Assembly: GCF_002631185.1 (NCBI RefSeq)
Contig: NZ_PDNU01000003.1
Coordinates: 124,001 to 188,000 of the forward strand
DNA: 64,000 nt
Origin: Teichococcus rhizosphaerae
GTDB taxonomy: Bacteria > Pseudomonadota > Alphaproteobacteria > Acetobacterales > Acetobacteraceae
Direction: 5' to 3'
Under the pieces are notes generated by a model, which saw only the letters and a list, made by a program, of their open reading frames with translations, was not told where the DNA came from and searched no databases. Shown one piece after another: positions 1 through 8,122 of this stretch. A program made the position numbers and the translations under genes. Each line of letters begins with the position of its first letter. Within the stretch, counting starts at the first letter, position 1.

Positions 1-362
1 GCCGCGCGCTGGCGGGCGCGGCGGTTGGCCGGCGTGTCCCCCGTGCGGGTCTCGATGCGGATGTCGAGGCCCATCTCCCCGACCGGCGCCAGCAGGTTGC
101 GGGCGATGTCCACCGCCAGCGCCTTGAGCGGCGAGATGTAGAGGGTGTGCAGCCCCTCGCGCGGCGCCCCATCGCTTCCCGCCCGGTGCAGGTCGATCAG
201 GCTGGGCAGGAAGCCAGCCAGCGTCTTGCCGCCGCCGGTGGGGGCCACCAGCAGCGCGGAGCGCCCCGCCCCGGCCGCCGCCAGCATGGCGAGCTGGTGG
301 GGGCGGGGGCGCCAGCCGCGCGCGGCGAACCAGCTTTGAAACGGTTCCGGCAATGTTCCCAT
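1..362 (-). CDS. Ligase-associated DEXH-box DNA helicase, N-terminal part (partial)
   Basis: The gene starts at ATG 362 and runs off the left edge, so only about 120 residues are visible. They show Walker A/motif I PTGGGKT at residues 41-47 after an upstream Q-motif-like segment (PRPHQ), motif Ia YISPLKALAVD at 75-85 and TRTGDT at 105-110. This pattern fits superfamily 2 Lhr-type helicases of the DNA-repair class that often pairs with an ATP-dependent DNA ligase and a phosphoesterase. It would act on DNA in the cytoplasm. It lies 64 bp downstream of the lipoprotein pair on the same strand. The ligase partner would be outside the window. Family assignment is firm; the exact subfamily is inferred from the N-terminus only. 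Confidence 0.82.
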   Translation of the reverse strand, partial: MGTLPEPFQSWFAARGWRPRPHQLAMLAAAGAGRSALLVAPTGGGKTLAGFLPSLIDLHRAGSDGAPREGLHTLYISPLKALAVDIARNLLAPVGEMGLDIRIETRTGDTPANRRARQRA

Positions 363-426
363 CGGTGGGAGCGGATATGGCGGTGAAACCGCCCCCTGCC
401 AAGCCGGGCTGTTTTATCGGGCCGCT

Positions 427-927
427 TTACTGGAGCGCGCCCCAGCGATCGACCGCCGGCTCGGCGCTGGCCCATTTCCACCCTTCCGCCTGGCGGCAGG
501 CGGTGGCGACGAACAGCCCCTCGGGCGGCGCTTCCGGCTTGCCGCCTGCCACCGAGAACAGCACCTCGCGGCAACTGGCCAGCGGCGTGTCGATCACCCG
601 CGTCACCTGGAGCTGGCCATCGGCGTCGCTGTAGCCGAAGGGCAGGCCATGGGCGATCCGCCAGGGGCGGCTCTCGCCCGGCGCCATCTCGCCGGCGGCG
701 CGGGCGATGGCGTCCTGCTCGTCCCGCTTCAGGCCGCGCATCCAGCCGCCGATGGCGGCGTTGGTGGCCGAGCGGACGCCGAGGCCCACCGCGTAGCCCA
801 CCGCCGGATTGGCGGTGACGGCGCCGGTGGTGGCGCCCGAGACGGCGCCGCTGATGCCGCCGATCAGGTCGCAGCCGCCCAGCAGGAGGGCGCCCAGCGG
901 CAGCGCCGCCAGGGCCAGGCGCCTCAC
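427..927 (-). CDS. Lipoprotein with glycine-zipper-like segment, paralogue of the next gene upstream
   Basis: The 166-residue protein starts at a GTG that overlaps the TGA of the upstream paralogue (GTGA), implying translational coupling; a longer upstream reading frame would run inside that gene. The N-terminus is VRRLALAALPLGALLLGGC, a lipoprotein signal peptide with a lipobox at LGGC. A glycine/alanine-rich segment follows (about residues 23-60). The C-terminal half shares CRE-x-x-FSV, WKWASAEPA and a terminal RWGALQ with the neighbour. The layout recalls small glycine-zipper outer-membrane antigens, but that is a resemblance only. Function unknown; an envelope location is likely. Confidence 0.75.
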   Translation of the reverse strand: MRRLALAALPLGALLLGGCDLIGGISGAVSGATTGAVTANPAVGYAVGLGVRSATNAAIGGWMRGLKRDEQDAIARAAGEMAPGESRPWRIAHGLPFGYSDADGQLQVTRVIDTPLASCREVLFSVAGGKPEAPPEGLFVATACRQAEGWKWASAEPAVDRWGALQ

Positions 928-1418
928 TGCAACGCCCCCCAGCGCTCGGTGGCCGGCTCGGCGCTGGCCCATTTCCAGCGATTGCCGTTCTGGCAGATGA
1001 TGGCGGTGTAGAAATCGGCGGCCTTCTTCTCGGCCTCCACCGAGAAGACGATCTCGCGGCAGCGGAGCGACAGGGCGCCGATCTCGCGGCTGACCGTCAC
1101 CTGCCCGGCGCGGTCCTCGGCGATGGGCAGGCTGTGGGCGATGGACCAGCGCGCCACCGCGCCGGGCGCCAGCGGCCCGGCGGTGAGGGCGATGCGGTCC
1201 TGCTCGGCGCGCTGCAGGCGGCGCTGGGTGTATTGCAGCCCGGCCCGCGCCGCCGACTGCACGCCGATGCCGATGCCGGCGGCCACCGCGCCATTGTCAG
1301 TCACCGCATCGGCCAGGGCCGCGCCGCCGATGCCCGCGAGGTCGGCGGAACCCTCGGAGAGCACGGCGTTGCAGCCCGGCAGGGCCGCCAGAAGGGCGAG
1401 GAGGAACACGGGCTTCAT
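924..1418 (-). CDS. Lipoprotein with glycine-rich segment, paralogue of the next gene downstream
   Basis: The 164-residue protein starts at ATG 1418 behind AGGAGG; an in-frame ATG further upstream would add a non-signal-like stretch and is rejected. The N-terminus MKPVFLLALLAALPGC is a lipoprotein signal with Cys at residue 16. A Gly/Ala-rich stretch follows (residues 25-60), then a C-terminal domain ending WKWASAEPATERWGALQ that is nearly the same as in the downstream copy. Both copies also share a W-x-IAH-x-LP motif. The stop overlaps the next start by 4 bp, so the two probably form one operon that may extend into the helicase. Function unknown. Confidence 0.75.
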   Translation of the reverse strand: MKPVFLLALLAALPGCNAVLSEGSADLAGIGGAALADAVTDNGAVAAGIGIGVQSAARAGLQYTQRRLQRAEQDRIALTAGPLAPGAVARWSIAHSLPIAEDRAGQVTVSREIGALSLRCREIVFSVEAEKKAADFYTAIICQNGNRWKWASAEPATERWGALQ

Positions 1419-1563
1419 CGTTGGGCATCCCTCCTGGGCCATGTGTCCTGCACCCGGATAGCTCGGTTTTCCCTTCGGGGCCAAGTCCGGGCCGGCGGGC
1501 CGCCGGGGAACGCCGGCGCGCCGGGCCGGTTACGCCCCCATCGCCACCGGCCGGGAGAACGCC

Positions 1564-2358
1564 ATGAACCGCCTGAAATCCCTAACGGGCCGCCGCGCCT
1601 TCGGCGCCAGCCTGGCCGCCGGAGCCGGGGCCCTGTTCTGCGCCTGCGGCCAGGCGCGGGCGCAGCACGCGCCGCACGGCCAGGCGGGCGCGCCGGAGGT
1701 GCCGGGCGGGCCGCCCTCCACCCGCAACCGGGCGCTCGGCGCGGGGGCCGCGCTGCTGCAGACCAAGGCGCCGCTCAACGCCATGGATCTCTACCTGAAC
1801 GGCTTCCACTTCTACGCCGACGAGCTGGGCCGCGCCGTGGAGGCGCACCACTACTGCACCCACCTGACCGAGGAGATGCACCAGTGCGTCATCTTCGACG
1901 GCAACGAGGCGGGGGCGCGGCTGATCGGCATCGAGTACATCATCTCCGAGCGGCTGTTCCGCGAGCTGCCGGAGGAGGAGAAGCCGCTCTGGCACAGCCA
2001 CCACTACGAGACCACCTCCGGCCAGCTGGTCATGCCCGGCATCCCGGAGGCGGTGGAGACGGTGGCCATGCGCCAGCTTTCCACCACCTACGGCAAGACC
2101 TGGCACACCTGGCAGGTGGACCGCGGCGACGCGCTGCCGCTCGGCATCCCACAGCTCATGATGGGCTTCACCGCCGATGGCCAGCTCGACCCGGCGCGCA
2201 CCGCCGAGCGCGACCGGCGCCTCGGCACGGACATGGCGGAGAAGCGCCGCGCGCGGGCCGAGATCCCGGTGCCGCAGGTGGCGCCCGGCGCCAATGCCTG
2301 GGAAGGCGGCCAGACCCCGCAGCTCCGCCTGGAGCAGGTGCCGGTGAGGAAGCCCTGA
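1564..2358 (+). CDS. DUF1264 / oil-body-associated-protein-like exported protein
   Basis: The 264-residue protein starts at ATG 1564. The N-terminus GRRAFGASLAAGAGALF resembles a twin-arginine signal, with a likely cleavage after ARA near residue 34. The mature part matches the DUF1264/OBAP family, known mainly from plant oil bodies and also from bacteria: a His-rich early segment (AHHYCTHLTEEMHQC), IGIEYIIS, and KTWHTWQVDRGD followed by LPLGIPQLMM. Biochemical activity is not established for the family. It is transcribed divergently from the lipoprotein pair, with a 145-bp shared upstream region, and converges on pcaB. Export is inferred from the signal sequence. Confidence 0.75.
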   Translation: MNRLKSLTGRRAFGASLAAGAGALFCACGQARAQHAPHGQAGAPEVPGGPPSTRNRALGAGAALLQTKAPLNAMDLYLNGFHFYADELGRAVEAHHYCTHLTEEMHQCVIFDGNEAGARLIGIEYIISERLFRELPEEEKPLWHSHHYETTSGQLVMPGIPEAVETVAMRQLSTTYGKTWHTWQVDRGDALPLGIPQLMMGFTADGQLDPARTAERDRRLGTDMAEKRRARAEIPVPQVAPGANAWEGGQTPQLRLEQVPVRKP

Positions 2359-2374
2359 CCGCGCGCTCCCGCCC

Positions 2375-3727
2375 TCAGGCTTCCAGCCGCGCCACCACCC
2401 GGTCGATGAAGGCCTCCGTCATGCCGAGATAGTTGGCCGGGTCCGTCAGCCGCGCGATGGCCTCGTCGTCCAGCGCCGCGCGGGTGCAGGCATCGCGCCG
2501 CAGCGCCTCGGCGAGCGGGATCGCCTCGGTCAGCGCCGCGTCGCAGGCCTGGTTCACCGCCTCATGCGCCGCGCCGCGGCCGACGATCCCGGCCAGCGCC
2601 ATCATCACCGCCTCGGCCATGATCAGCCCGCCGCTGGCGTCGAGGTTGCGGCGCATGCGCGCGCCGTCCACCACCAGCCCCTCGGCGATGACGATCGCCT
2701 GGATCAGCGCGCCATGCGCCAGGGTGAAGGCCTGGGGCAGCGCCAGCGGCTCGGCCTGCCACGGCCCGGTGCCGCGCTCCTGGTCCGCCGCCATGGCGGC
2801 GAGCATCTGCGGCACCAGCGCATGGACGCCGCGCGTCTGGGCCAGCACGTATTCGCAGGCGATCGGGTTGCGCTTCTGCGGCATGGTGGAGGAGCCGCCG
2901 CGGCCGGGGGCGTGCGGCTCGAACACCTCGGCCACCTCGGTCTGCATCAGCAGCATCACGTCGGTGGCCAGCTTGGACAGGGCGCCGGTCAGCAGGCCCA
3001 GGAAGCACACCGCCTCCGCCACCGTGTCGCGCGCGACGTGCCAGGGCGCGTCGGGGGCGGCGAGCTCCAGCTCCCTCGCCAGCTCCTCCGCCACCTCCAG
3101 GCCCCGCCCGCCGAGCGAGGCGAGGGTGCCGGCGGCGCCGCCGAACTGCACCTTGAGCAGGCGCGGCAGCATCTGCTCCAGCCGCTCCCGCATGGTGATC
3201 AGCGGCGAAAGCCAGACGGCGCATTTGTAGCCGAAGGTGACGGGCAGCGCGTGCTGGAGATGGGTCCGCCCCGCCATCACCAGCCCGCGGTGCTCGCGCG
3301 CCTGGCGGGCCAGGGCGTGGCACAGCCGGTCCAGGTCGCTGCCCAGCAGCGCGAAGGCCTCGCGCAGCTGGAGCACCAGGGCGGTGTCCATGATGTCCTG
3401 GGTGGTGGCGCCCCAGTGGGTCCAGCGCCCCGCCTCCGTGCCGGCCAGCGACGAGAGCTGCTTCACCAGCCCGACCACCGGATAGCCGGTGTTGCGCGTG
3501 GCGCGCGCCAGCGCCGGCAGGTCGAGCTTCTCGATGGCGGCCGCCTCGGTGATGGCCGCCGCCGCCTCGCCGGGGATGATGCCGAGCCGCGCCTGGGCGC
3601 GCGCCAGCGCCGCCTCCACCGCCAGCATCTGGCCGATGAAGGCGCGCTCGCCGATCACGGCCCGCATCGCATCGGTGCCGTAGAGCACGGATAGCACGGA
3701 GCCATCGGCCGGGTTGACGGAGAGCAT
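2375..3727 (-). CDS. pcaB: 3-carboxy-cis,cis-muconate cycloisomerase
   Basis: The 450-residue cytoplasmic enzyme belongs to the fumarase/aspartase superfamily. It converts 3-carboxy-cis,cis-muconate to 4-carboxymuconolactone, the second step of the protocatechuate branch. Visible signatures are TQDIMDT (109-115), GRTHLQHALPVTFG (153-166) and the superfamily loop GGSSTMPQKRNP (277-288). Length fits the family. It starts 4 bp after the pcaG stop and is the last gene of the pca group. The superfamily also holds adenylosuccinate lyase, but position behind pcaHG settles the assignment. Confidence 0.95.
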   Translation of the reverse strand: MLSVNPADGSVLSVLYGTDAMRAVIGERAFIGQMLAVEAALARAQARLGIIPGEAAAAITEAAAIEKLDLPALARATRNTGYPVVGLVKQLSSLAGTEAGRWTHWGATTQDIMDTALVLQLREAFALLGSDLDRLCHALARQAREHRGLVMAGRTHLQHALPVTFGYKCAVWLSPLITMRERLEQMLPRLLKVQFGGAAGTLASLGGRGLEVAEELARELELAAPDAPWHVARDTVAEAVCFLGLLTGALSKLATDVMLLMQTEVAEVFEPHAPGRGGSSTMPQKRNPIACEYVLAQTRGVHALVPQMLAAMAADQERGTGPWQAEPLALPQAFTLAHGALIQAIVIAEGLVVDGARMRRNLDASGGLIMAEAVMMALAGIVGRGAAHEAVNQACDAALTEAIPLAEALRRDACTRAALDDEAIARLTDPANYLGMTEAFIDRVVARLEA

Positions 3728-3731
3728 GCGC

Positions 3732-4286
3732 TCAGACCTCCAGGAACACGGTTTCGCCCTCGCCCTGCAGGCGGATGTCGAGCACCCAGCGCGCCGGGCC
3801 GTCGGGCCGGGCGATCAGGGTGGCGCGGCGCTCCGGCTCGGCGATGGAATTCAGCAGCGGGTCGGTGTCGTTCAGCGGCTCGCCGGCGAAGTAGAGGCGG
3901 GTGACGAGCGGCTTCAGCAGCCCGCGCGCGAAGATGGACAGCGCCACATGCGGCGCCTGCCGCGCATTGCCGCCGGCGGGCGCCGGCACCGGGCCCGGGC
4001 GCAGGGTGCTGAAGCGGTAGCGCCCCTCGCGGTCGGCGGCGCAGCGGCCGAAGCCGTGGAAGGACCCGTCGTAGCGGCCCTCCGCGTCGGCCTGCCAGAT
4101 CTCCACCAGCGCGTCCGTCACCGGCTCCCCGGCGCCGTCCATGATGCGGCCGGTCAGCGTGATGGCGGCGGTGGCGAGGCCGGCATTCGGCCCGTCCATG
4201 CGCAGCAGGTCGGCCCATTCGGGGTGGTCGATCAGGTGCCAGTAGGGGCCGGCGGTCTGGCTGGCGGTGGCGACCATGCCACTCAT
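3732..4286 (-). CDS. pcaG: Protocatechuate 3,4-dioxygenase alpha subunit
   Basis: The 184-residue subunit pairs with PcaH in the intradiol ring-cleaving dioxygenase that opens protocatechuate to 3-carboxy-cis,cis-muconate. It has the intradiol fold signatures SQTAGPYWH near residue 9, LVEIWQADAEGRY and FSTLRPGP, but lacks the paired iron-binding His residues, as expected for the alpha chain. Its ATG overlaps the pcaH stop as ATGA, so translation is probably coupled and subunits are made in equal amounts. The start choice rests on that overlap; an open frame upstream lies inside pcaH. Confidence 0.95.
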   Translation of the reverse strand: MSGMVATASQTAGPYWHLIDHPEWADLLRMDGPNAGLATAAITLTGRIMDGAGEPVTDALVEIWQADAEGRYDGSFHGFGRCAADREGRYRFSTLRPGPVPAPAGGNARQAPHVALSIFARGLLKPLVTRLYFAGEPLNDTDPLLNSIAEPERRATLIARPDGPARWVLDIRLQGEGETVFLEV

Positions 4287-5026
4287 TCCTCGTGCTCCTC
4301 CTCGAAGGGCGTGGCCGCGCGGCCGCGCAGCACGATATCGAACCGGTAGCCCAGCGCGTGGTTCGGCCGGGTGATGCCGAGGTCGAAGCGGGCGACGAGC
4401 CGCTCCCGCGCGGCGGCGTCGGGGGTGGCGTTGAAGATCGGGTCGAGCGGCAGCAGCGGGTCGCCGGGGAAGTACATCTGGGTGATCAGCCGCTGCGCGA
4501 AGCCGGCGCCGAACAGGCTGTAGTGGATGTGGACCGGGCGCCAGGCATTGTGGTGGTTGCCCCACGGATAGGCGCCGGGGCGGATGGTGGTGAAGCGGTA
4601 CCAGCCCTCATCGTCGGTGAAGACGCGGGCCTGGCCGGTGAAATGCGGGTCGAGCGGCGCGTCATGCGTGTCGCCGGGATGTGCGTAGCGGCCGGCGGCG
4701 TTGGCCTGCCAGATCTCCAGCATGGTGCCGCGCAGGGGGCGGCCATCCTCGTCCAACACCCGGCCGGCGACGATGATGCGCTCGCCCAGCGCCTCGCCGC
4801 CGGCATGGCGCGTCATGTCCGGCGCCGGCGCGTAGAGGGCGGGGCTCATCGCCGGGGCGGAAATCTCGGTCGGCCCGTGCGGGACGCGCAGCAGCGGGCG
4901 CAACGGGTGGCGCAGCCGGGTGCTGCCATAGTCCGGCGCGTCGTAGTCCGGCTGCGTGCCGGGCCGGGGAGGGCGGTAGCCGGCGGGGTCCTGCGGCCGG
5001 CCTCTGTCGGCGGAGCCTTCCGTCAT
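4283..5026 (-). CDS. pcaH: Protocatechuate 3,4-dioxygenase beta subunit
   Basis: The 247-residue catalytic subunit carries the non-haem Fe(III) site. The four expected ligands are visible: Tyr114 in AAGRYAHPGD, Tyr153 in PGAYPWGN, and His166 and His168 in RPVHIHYS. LEIWQANAAGRY and YRFTTIRPG complete the intradiol dioxygenase signature. An N-terminal arm of about 60 residues before the barrel is normal for PcaH. Its ATG overlaps the end of pcaDC by 4 bp and its stop overlaps pcaG by 4 bp, so the three genes are tightly coupled. Confidence 0.96.
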   Translation of the reverse strand: MTEGSADRGRPQDPAGYRPPRPGTQPDYDAPDYGSTRLRHPLRPLLRVPHGPTEISAPAMSPALYAPAPDMTRHAGGEALGERIIVAGRVLDEDGRPLRGTMLEIWQANAAGRYAHPGDTHDAPLDPHFTGQARVFTDDEGWYRFTTIRPGAYPWGNHHNAWRPVHIHYSLFGAGFAQRLITQMYFPGDPLLPLDPIFNATPDAAARERLVARFDLGITRPNHALGYRFDIVLRGRAATPFEEEHEE

Positions 5027-6180
5027 GTCGCTTCCTCCATGGCGCGAAGCGTTTCCTTGGCGAGCTTCAGCGCATGATTGGCCACCGGGACGCCGGCATA
5101 GGCGCCCACCTGCAGCAGCACCTCGGCCAGCTCCTCGGGCGTCACGCCGGTCTGGCGCGTCGCCTTCACATGCAGCACGAATTCCTCGTGCCGGGCGAGG
5201 GCGGCCATCATCGCCAGGGTCAACAGGCTGCGCGTGTGCCGGGGCAGCCCGGGGCGGGTCCAGATCTGCCCCCAGACATTGCGGGTGATGTAGTCCTGGA
5301 AGGGCGCGTCCAGCGCCGTGACGGCGGCCGAGGCGCGCGCCACATGCGCCTCGCCCAGCACCGCGCGCCGCACCGCGAGCCCCGCTTCCAGCGGGTCGGC
5401 CGCGGCGGCGGGCAGGGCGCCGAGATGCGCCAGCATCGCCGCCGTCAGTTCCTCGGCCGCCTCGTAGTTGGGGATGTGCCGGATGCCGGGCAGCACCAGC
5501 AGCGCCGCGCCGGGGATGCCGTCGCGCAGCGCCTCGGCCGCCTCGACGGGCGAGGCGGGGTCGAGCTCGCCGACAACGAGGGTGGTGGGCGCGCGGATGC
5601 GGCCCCGCACCTCCTCGGCGCGCGCGTCGCGCAGGGCGGCGGCGGCGGCGGCATAGCCCTCGGCATCGGTGCGCAGCAGCATGGTGCGCAGCCCGAGGCC
5701 GGAGGGCGCGTCCGGCTGCGCCACCCAGCGTGGCATCACCGCGTCGGCCAGCACCTGGGTGCCCTGGGCGCGCACCGCGTCGATGCGGGCCTGCCAGGTG
5801 GCGGGGTCGGGATATTCCAGCGCGGCGCCGATCAGCAGCAGGGAGGAGACCCGCTCGGGGAAGTCCGCCGCCAGCTGGAGCGCGATGCGCGCGCCGATGG
5901 ACAGGCCCGCCACATGCGCCTGGCCGATCCCCAGCGCGTCCAGCAGCGCCACCACGTCCCCCGCCAGGCTTTGCATCGTGTGGTCGCCCGGCGGGAGGCC
6001 GGTGAAGCCATGGCCGCGCATGTCGGGGCGGATGACGCGGAAATGCCGCGCCAGGGCGGGCGCCTGGAGATCCCAGACATGCTGGGTGGTGCCGATGGAG
6101 TGCAGCAGCACCAGGGGCGGCGCGTCCTGCGGACCCTCCACCACGCAGTGAACCAGATGATCCGCGATCTGGATGAACAT
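5023..6180 (-). CDS. pcaDC: Fused 3-oxoadipate enol-lactonase / 4-carboxymuconolactone decarboxylase
   Basis: The 385-residue fusion joins two consecutive pathway steps. Residues 1-255 are an alpha/beta-hydrolase (PcaD) with nucleophile Ser94 in GLSIG, Asp207 in VGELD and His235 in IRHIPN. Residues 265-385 are a carboxymuconolactone decarboxylase domain (PcaC), with TRNVWGQIWTRPGL, RHEEFVLHVKA and a G-x-x-x-EELAEVLLQ helix. PcaC forms the enol-lactone and PcaD hydrolyses it to 3-oxoadipate. This fusion is known from several bacteria. It is the first of the pca genes, 84 bp after the TRAP large subunit on the same strand. The thiolase and CoA-transferase steps (pcaIJF) and a pcaQ/pcaR regulator are not in the window. 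Confidence 0.94.
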   Translation of the reverse strand: MFIQIADHLVHCVVEGPQDAPPLVLLHSIGTTQHVWDLQAPALARHFRVIRPDMRGHGFTGLPPGDHTMQSLAGDVVALLDALGIGQAHVAGLSIGARIALQLAADFPERVSSLLLIGAALEYPDPATWQARIDAVRAQGTQVLADAVMPRWVAQPDAPSGLGLRTMLLRTDAEGYAAAAAALRDARAEEVRGRIRAPTTLVVGELDPASPVEAAEALRDGIPGAALLVLPGIRHIPNYEAAEELTAAMLAHLGALPAAAADPLEAGLAVRRAVLGEAHVARASAAVTALDAPFQDYITRNVWGQIWTRPGLPRHTRSLLTLAMMAALARHEEFVLHVKATRQTGVTPEELAEVLLQVGAYAGVPVANHALKLAKETLRAMEEAT

Positions 6181-6264
6181 GGCCTGTGCCGATCCGCCCT
6201 GTGTCGATGCGCCGCGACGGTCGCGCCCGCCATGGCGATGGTCAATCCCCCAACCGCGCGGGCT

Positions 6265-7587
6265 TCAGCCCAGCCACCGCACCAGCGCCAGCGACAGGCC
6301 GGGAAAGGCGGCGCAGAGCAGCAGCCGCGCCACGTCCATCGCCAGGTAGGGCAGCACGCCGCGATAGATGCGGGCCATCGGCACGTCGCGCGCCAGGGCC
6401 GCGACGACGAAGACGTTCAGCCCGATGGGCGGCGCGGTGAGGCCGATGCCCACCACCACCAGCACCAGCACGCCGAACCAGATGGCCGTCTCGTCCGGCG
6501 CCAGGCCGAAATCCAGCGCCGTGACGACGGGAAAGAAGATGGGCAGCGTCAGCAGGATCATCGCCAGCTCGTCCATCACCGCGCCCAGCACGACGTAGCT
6601 GAGCAGCAGCAGCGCCAGGATGCCATAGGCCGGCAGGGACTGCTCGGCGATCCACAGCGCCAGCAGGTCCGGCGCCTGGGTCAGCGCCAGGAAGGCGTTG
6701 AACACCTCGGCGCCGAGCAGGATGACGAAGATCATCGCCGTGGTCTCGGCGGTGCCGCGGACCGCCTGCCACAGCCCGGAAAGGCCGAGGCTGCCGCGCA
6801 GCAGCGCCACCGCCAGCGTGGCGACGACCCCGATGGCGGCGCTTTCGGTCGGCGTGAAGATGCCGCCATAGATGCCGCCCACGACGACGATGGCGATGGC
6901 CAGCACCGGCAGCACGGCGCGCAGCGCGGCGCGCCGCCCGGCGGCGGAAAGGGCGGGGGCGGGCGGCATCGCCTCCGGCCGCCGCCGCGCCAGGACCAGG
7001 ATGGCGGCGATGTAGAGCAGCGCCGCCAGCAGCCCCGGCAGCAGCGCCGCCATGAACAGCTTGGCGATGTTCTGCTCCGTGCTGATGGCATAGACCACCA
7101 GGATGACGCTGGGCGGGATGAGGATGCCCAGCGTGCCGCCCGCCGCGATGGTGCCGGTGGCGAGGCCGGGCTCGTAGCCATGGCGCCGGAGCTCGGGCAG
7201 GGCGGCGCGGCCGAAGGTGGCGGTGGTGGCGACCGAGGAGCCGCACACCGCGCCGAAGGCGGCGCAGGCGCCGATGACGCCGATGGCCAGGCCGCCGCGC
7301 CGCCGCCCCGCCAGCGCCTGGGCGGCGGTGAACAGGTCGCCCGCCAGCCCGCCGCGCTCGGCGATGGCGCCCATCAGGATGAACAGCGGGATGACGGAGA
7401 AGGTGTAGCTGGCGAAAAGGTGCCAGGGCGTGGCCTTGAGGTAGTTGGCCAGCACCTCCCAGCCCACGATGTGCTGGTAGCCGAAGGCGCCGACCAGCAG
7501 CATGGCCAGTCCCACCGGCGCGCGCAGCGCGATGAGCAGCAGCAGCGCGCCGAAGCCGCTGCCGGCGAGCAGGAATTCCTCGCTCAA
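6265..7587 (-). CDS. TRAP transporter large permease (DctM family)
   Basis: The 440-residue inner-membrane protein is the ion-coupled transport subunit of a tripartite ATP-independent periplasmic transporter. About a dozen hydrophobic segments are visible, with family motifs IPLFILMG, GSSVATTATFG, AAGGTLGILIPPS and GGIFTPTESAAIGV. The start is a TTG that overlaps the TGA of the small subunit (TTGA); a much longer upstream frame runs antisense-like through the neighbour and is rejected. Length matches the family without the overextension. It lies 84 bp upstream of pcaDC, so an aromatic acid such as protocatechuate is a reasonable but unproven substrate. Confidence 0.92.
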   Translation of the reverse strand: MSEEFLLAGSGFGALLLLIALRAPVGLAMLLVGAFGYQHIVGWEVLANYLKATPWHLFASYTFSVIPLFILMGAIAERGGLAGDLFTAAQALAGRRRGGLAIGVIGACAAFGAVCGSSVATTATFGRAALPELRRHGYEPGLATGTIAAGGTLGILIPPSVILVVYAISTEQNIAKLFMAALLPGLLAALLYIAAILVLARRRPEAMPPAPALSAAGRRAALRAVLPVLAIAIVVVGGIYGGIFTPTESAAIGVVATLAVALLRGSLGLSGLWQAVRGTAETTAMIFVILLGAEVFNAFLALTQAPDLLALWIAEQSLPAYGILALLLLSYVVLGAVMDELAMILLTLPIFFPVVTALDFGLAPDETAIWFGVLVLVVVGIGLTAPPIGLNVFVVAALARDVPMARIYRGVLPYLAMDVARLLLCAAFPGLSLALVRWLG

Positions 7588-8090
7588 GCCTTTTCCCCCG
7601 GCCGCAGGGCGCAGCGCAGCGCCGCCAGGGCGGTGGCCAGCAGGGCCAGCGCGCCGAGGCCGATCGCCCACCAGAGCGGCATGGACAGCACCATGCTGCG
7701 CGTGTCGCTGCGCAGCGCATCCAGCGCGCCGAGTGCCATGCGCCACGCCAGCAGCGCCGCCGCAGCGGCCCAGACGAGGTTCCAGAAGGCGTCGATGCCG
7801 CGGCAAAGGGTGGCGGGCAGCCAGCCGGTGAAGGTATCGACCAGGATGTTGGCGCGCCGCAGCGTGCCGAAGGCCAGGAAGCCGAACACGGCGAGGCCCG
7901 AGCCGGCCTGCACCAGCTCGAAGTCGCCCGGGATGGGCTGCCCCAGCAGCCAGCGGCGCAGCACGCTGGCCACGGTGAGCAGGGCGGTGGCCAGCAGCGT
8001 GGCGCCGCCCGCCAGCATCAGCGCCCGGCACAGCAGGGCGATGGCGCCGCCCCGCGGCGGCGCGGCGGCGGAAGGTCCGGTCATGGCCAT
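7584..8090 (-). CDS. TRAP transporter small permease (DctQ family)
   Basis: The 168-residue protein has four predicted membrane helices (about residues 20-42, 58-78, 100-122 and 138-160), typical of the DctQ subunit, and the family pattern LRRWLLGQPIPGDFELVQ and FGTLRRANILVD. It bridges the binding protein and the large permease. Candidate starts are ATG 8090 and the in-frame ATG 8084; neither has a good Shine-Dalgarno at the right distance, whereas a strong AGGAG lies 41 bp upstream in front of a different frame. The stop overlaps the large subunit start by 4 bp. Confidence 0.88.
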   Translation of the reverse strand: MAMTGPSAAAPPRGGAIALLCRALMLAGGATLLATALLTVASVLRRWLLGQPIPGDFELVQAGSGLAVFGFLAFGTLRRANILVDTFTGWLPATLCRGIDAFWNLVWAAAAALLAWRMALGALDALRSDTRSMVLSMPLWWAIGLGALALLATALAALRCALRPGEKA

Positions 8091-8122
8091 GCGGGGCGGG
8101 TCCGGCGCGGGGCGGGGGTCAT
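8081..8122 (-). CDS. Possible 13-codon leader ORF coupled to the TRAP small subunit
   Basis: ATG 8122 follows AGGAG with an 8-base spacer, the best ribosome-binding site in this interval. The frame encodes MTPAPRRTRPAWP and ends with a TGA that overlaps ATG 8084 of the small permease as ATGA. It could be a translational-coupling leader. The alternative is a one-base sequence error that hides the true start of the small permease. No homology can be claimed for a peptide this short. Confidence 0.3.
   Translation of the reverse strand: MTPAPRRTRPAWP

Noticed and set aside
363-426. GGCGG/CCGCC hairpin between the lipoprotein gene and the helicase gene
   Set aside because: Only a 5-bp stem without a T-run; too weak to call a terminator.
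1134-2432. 432-codon plus-strand frame overlapping the lipoprotein gene and the OBAP-like gene
   Set aside because: It crosses a divergent promoter region and is a repetitive GC-driven frame; the genes on either side have proper signal peptides and family matches.
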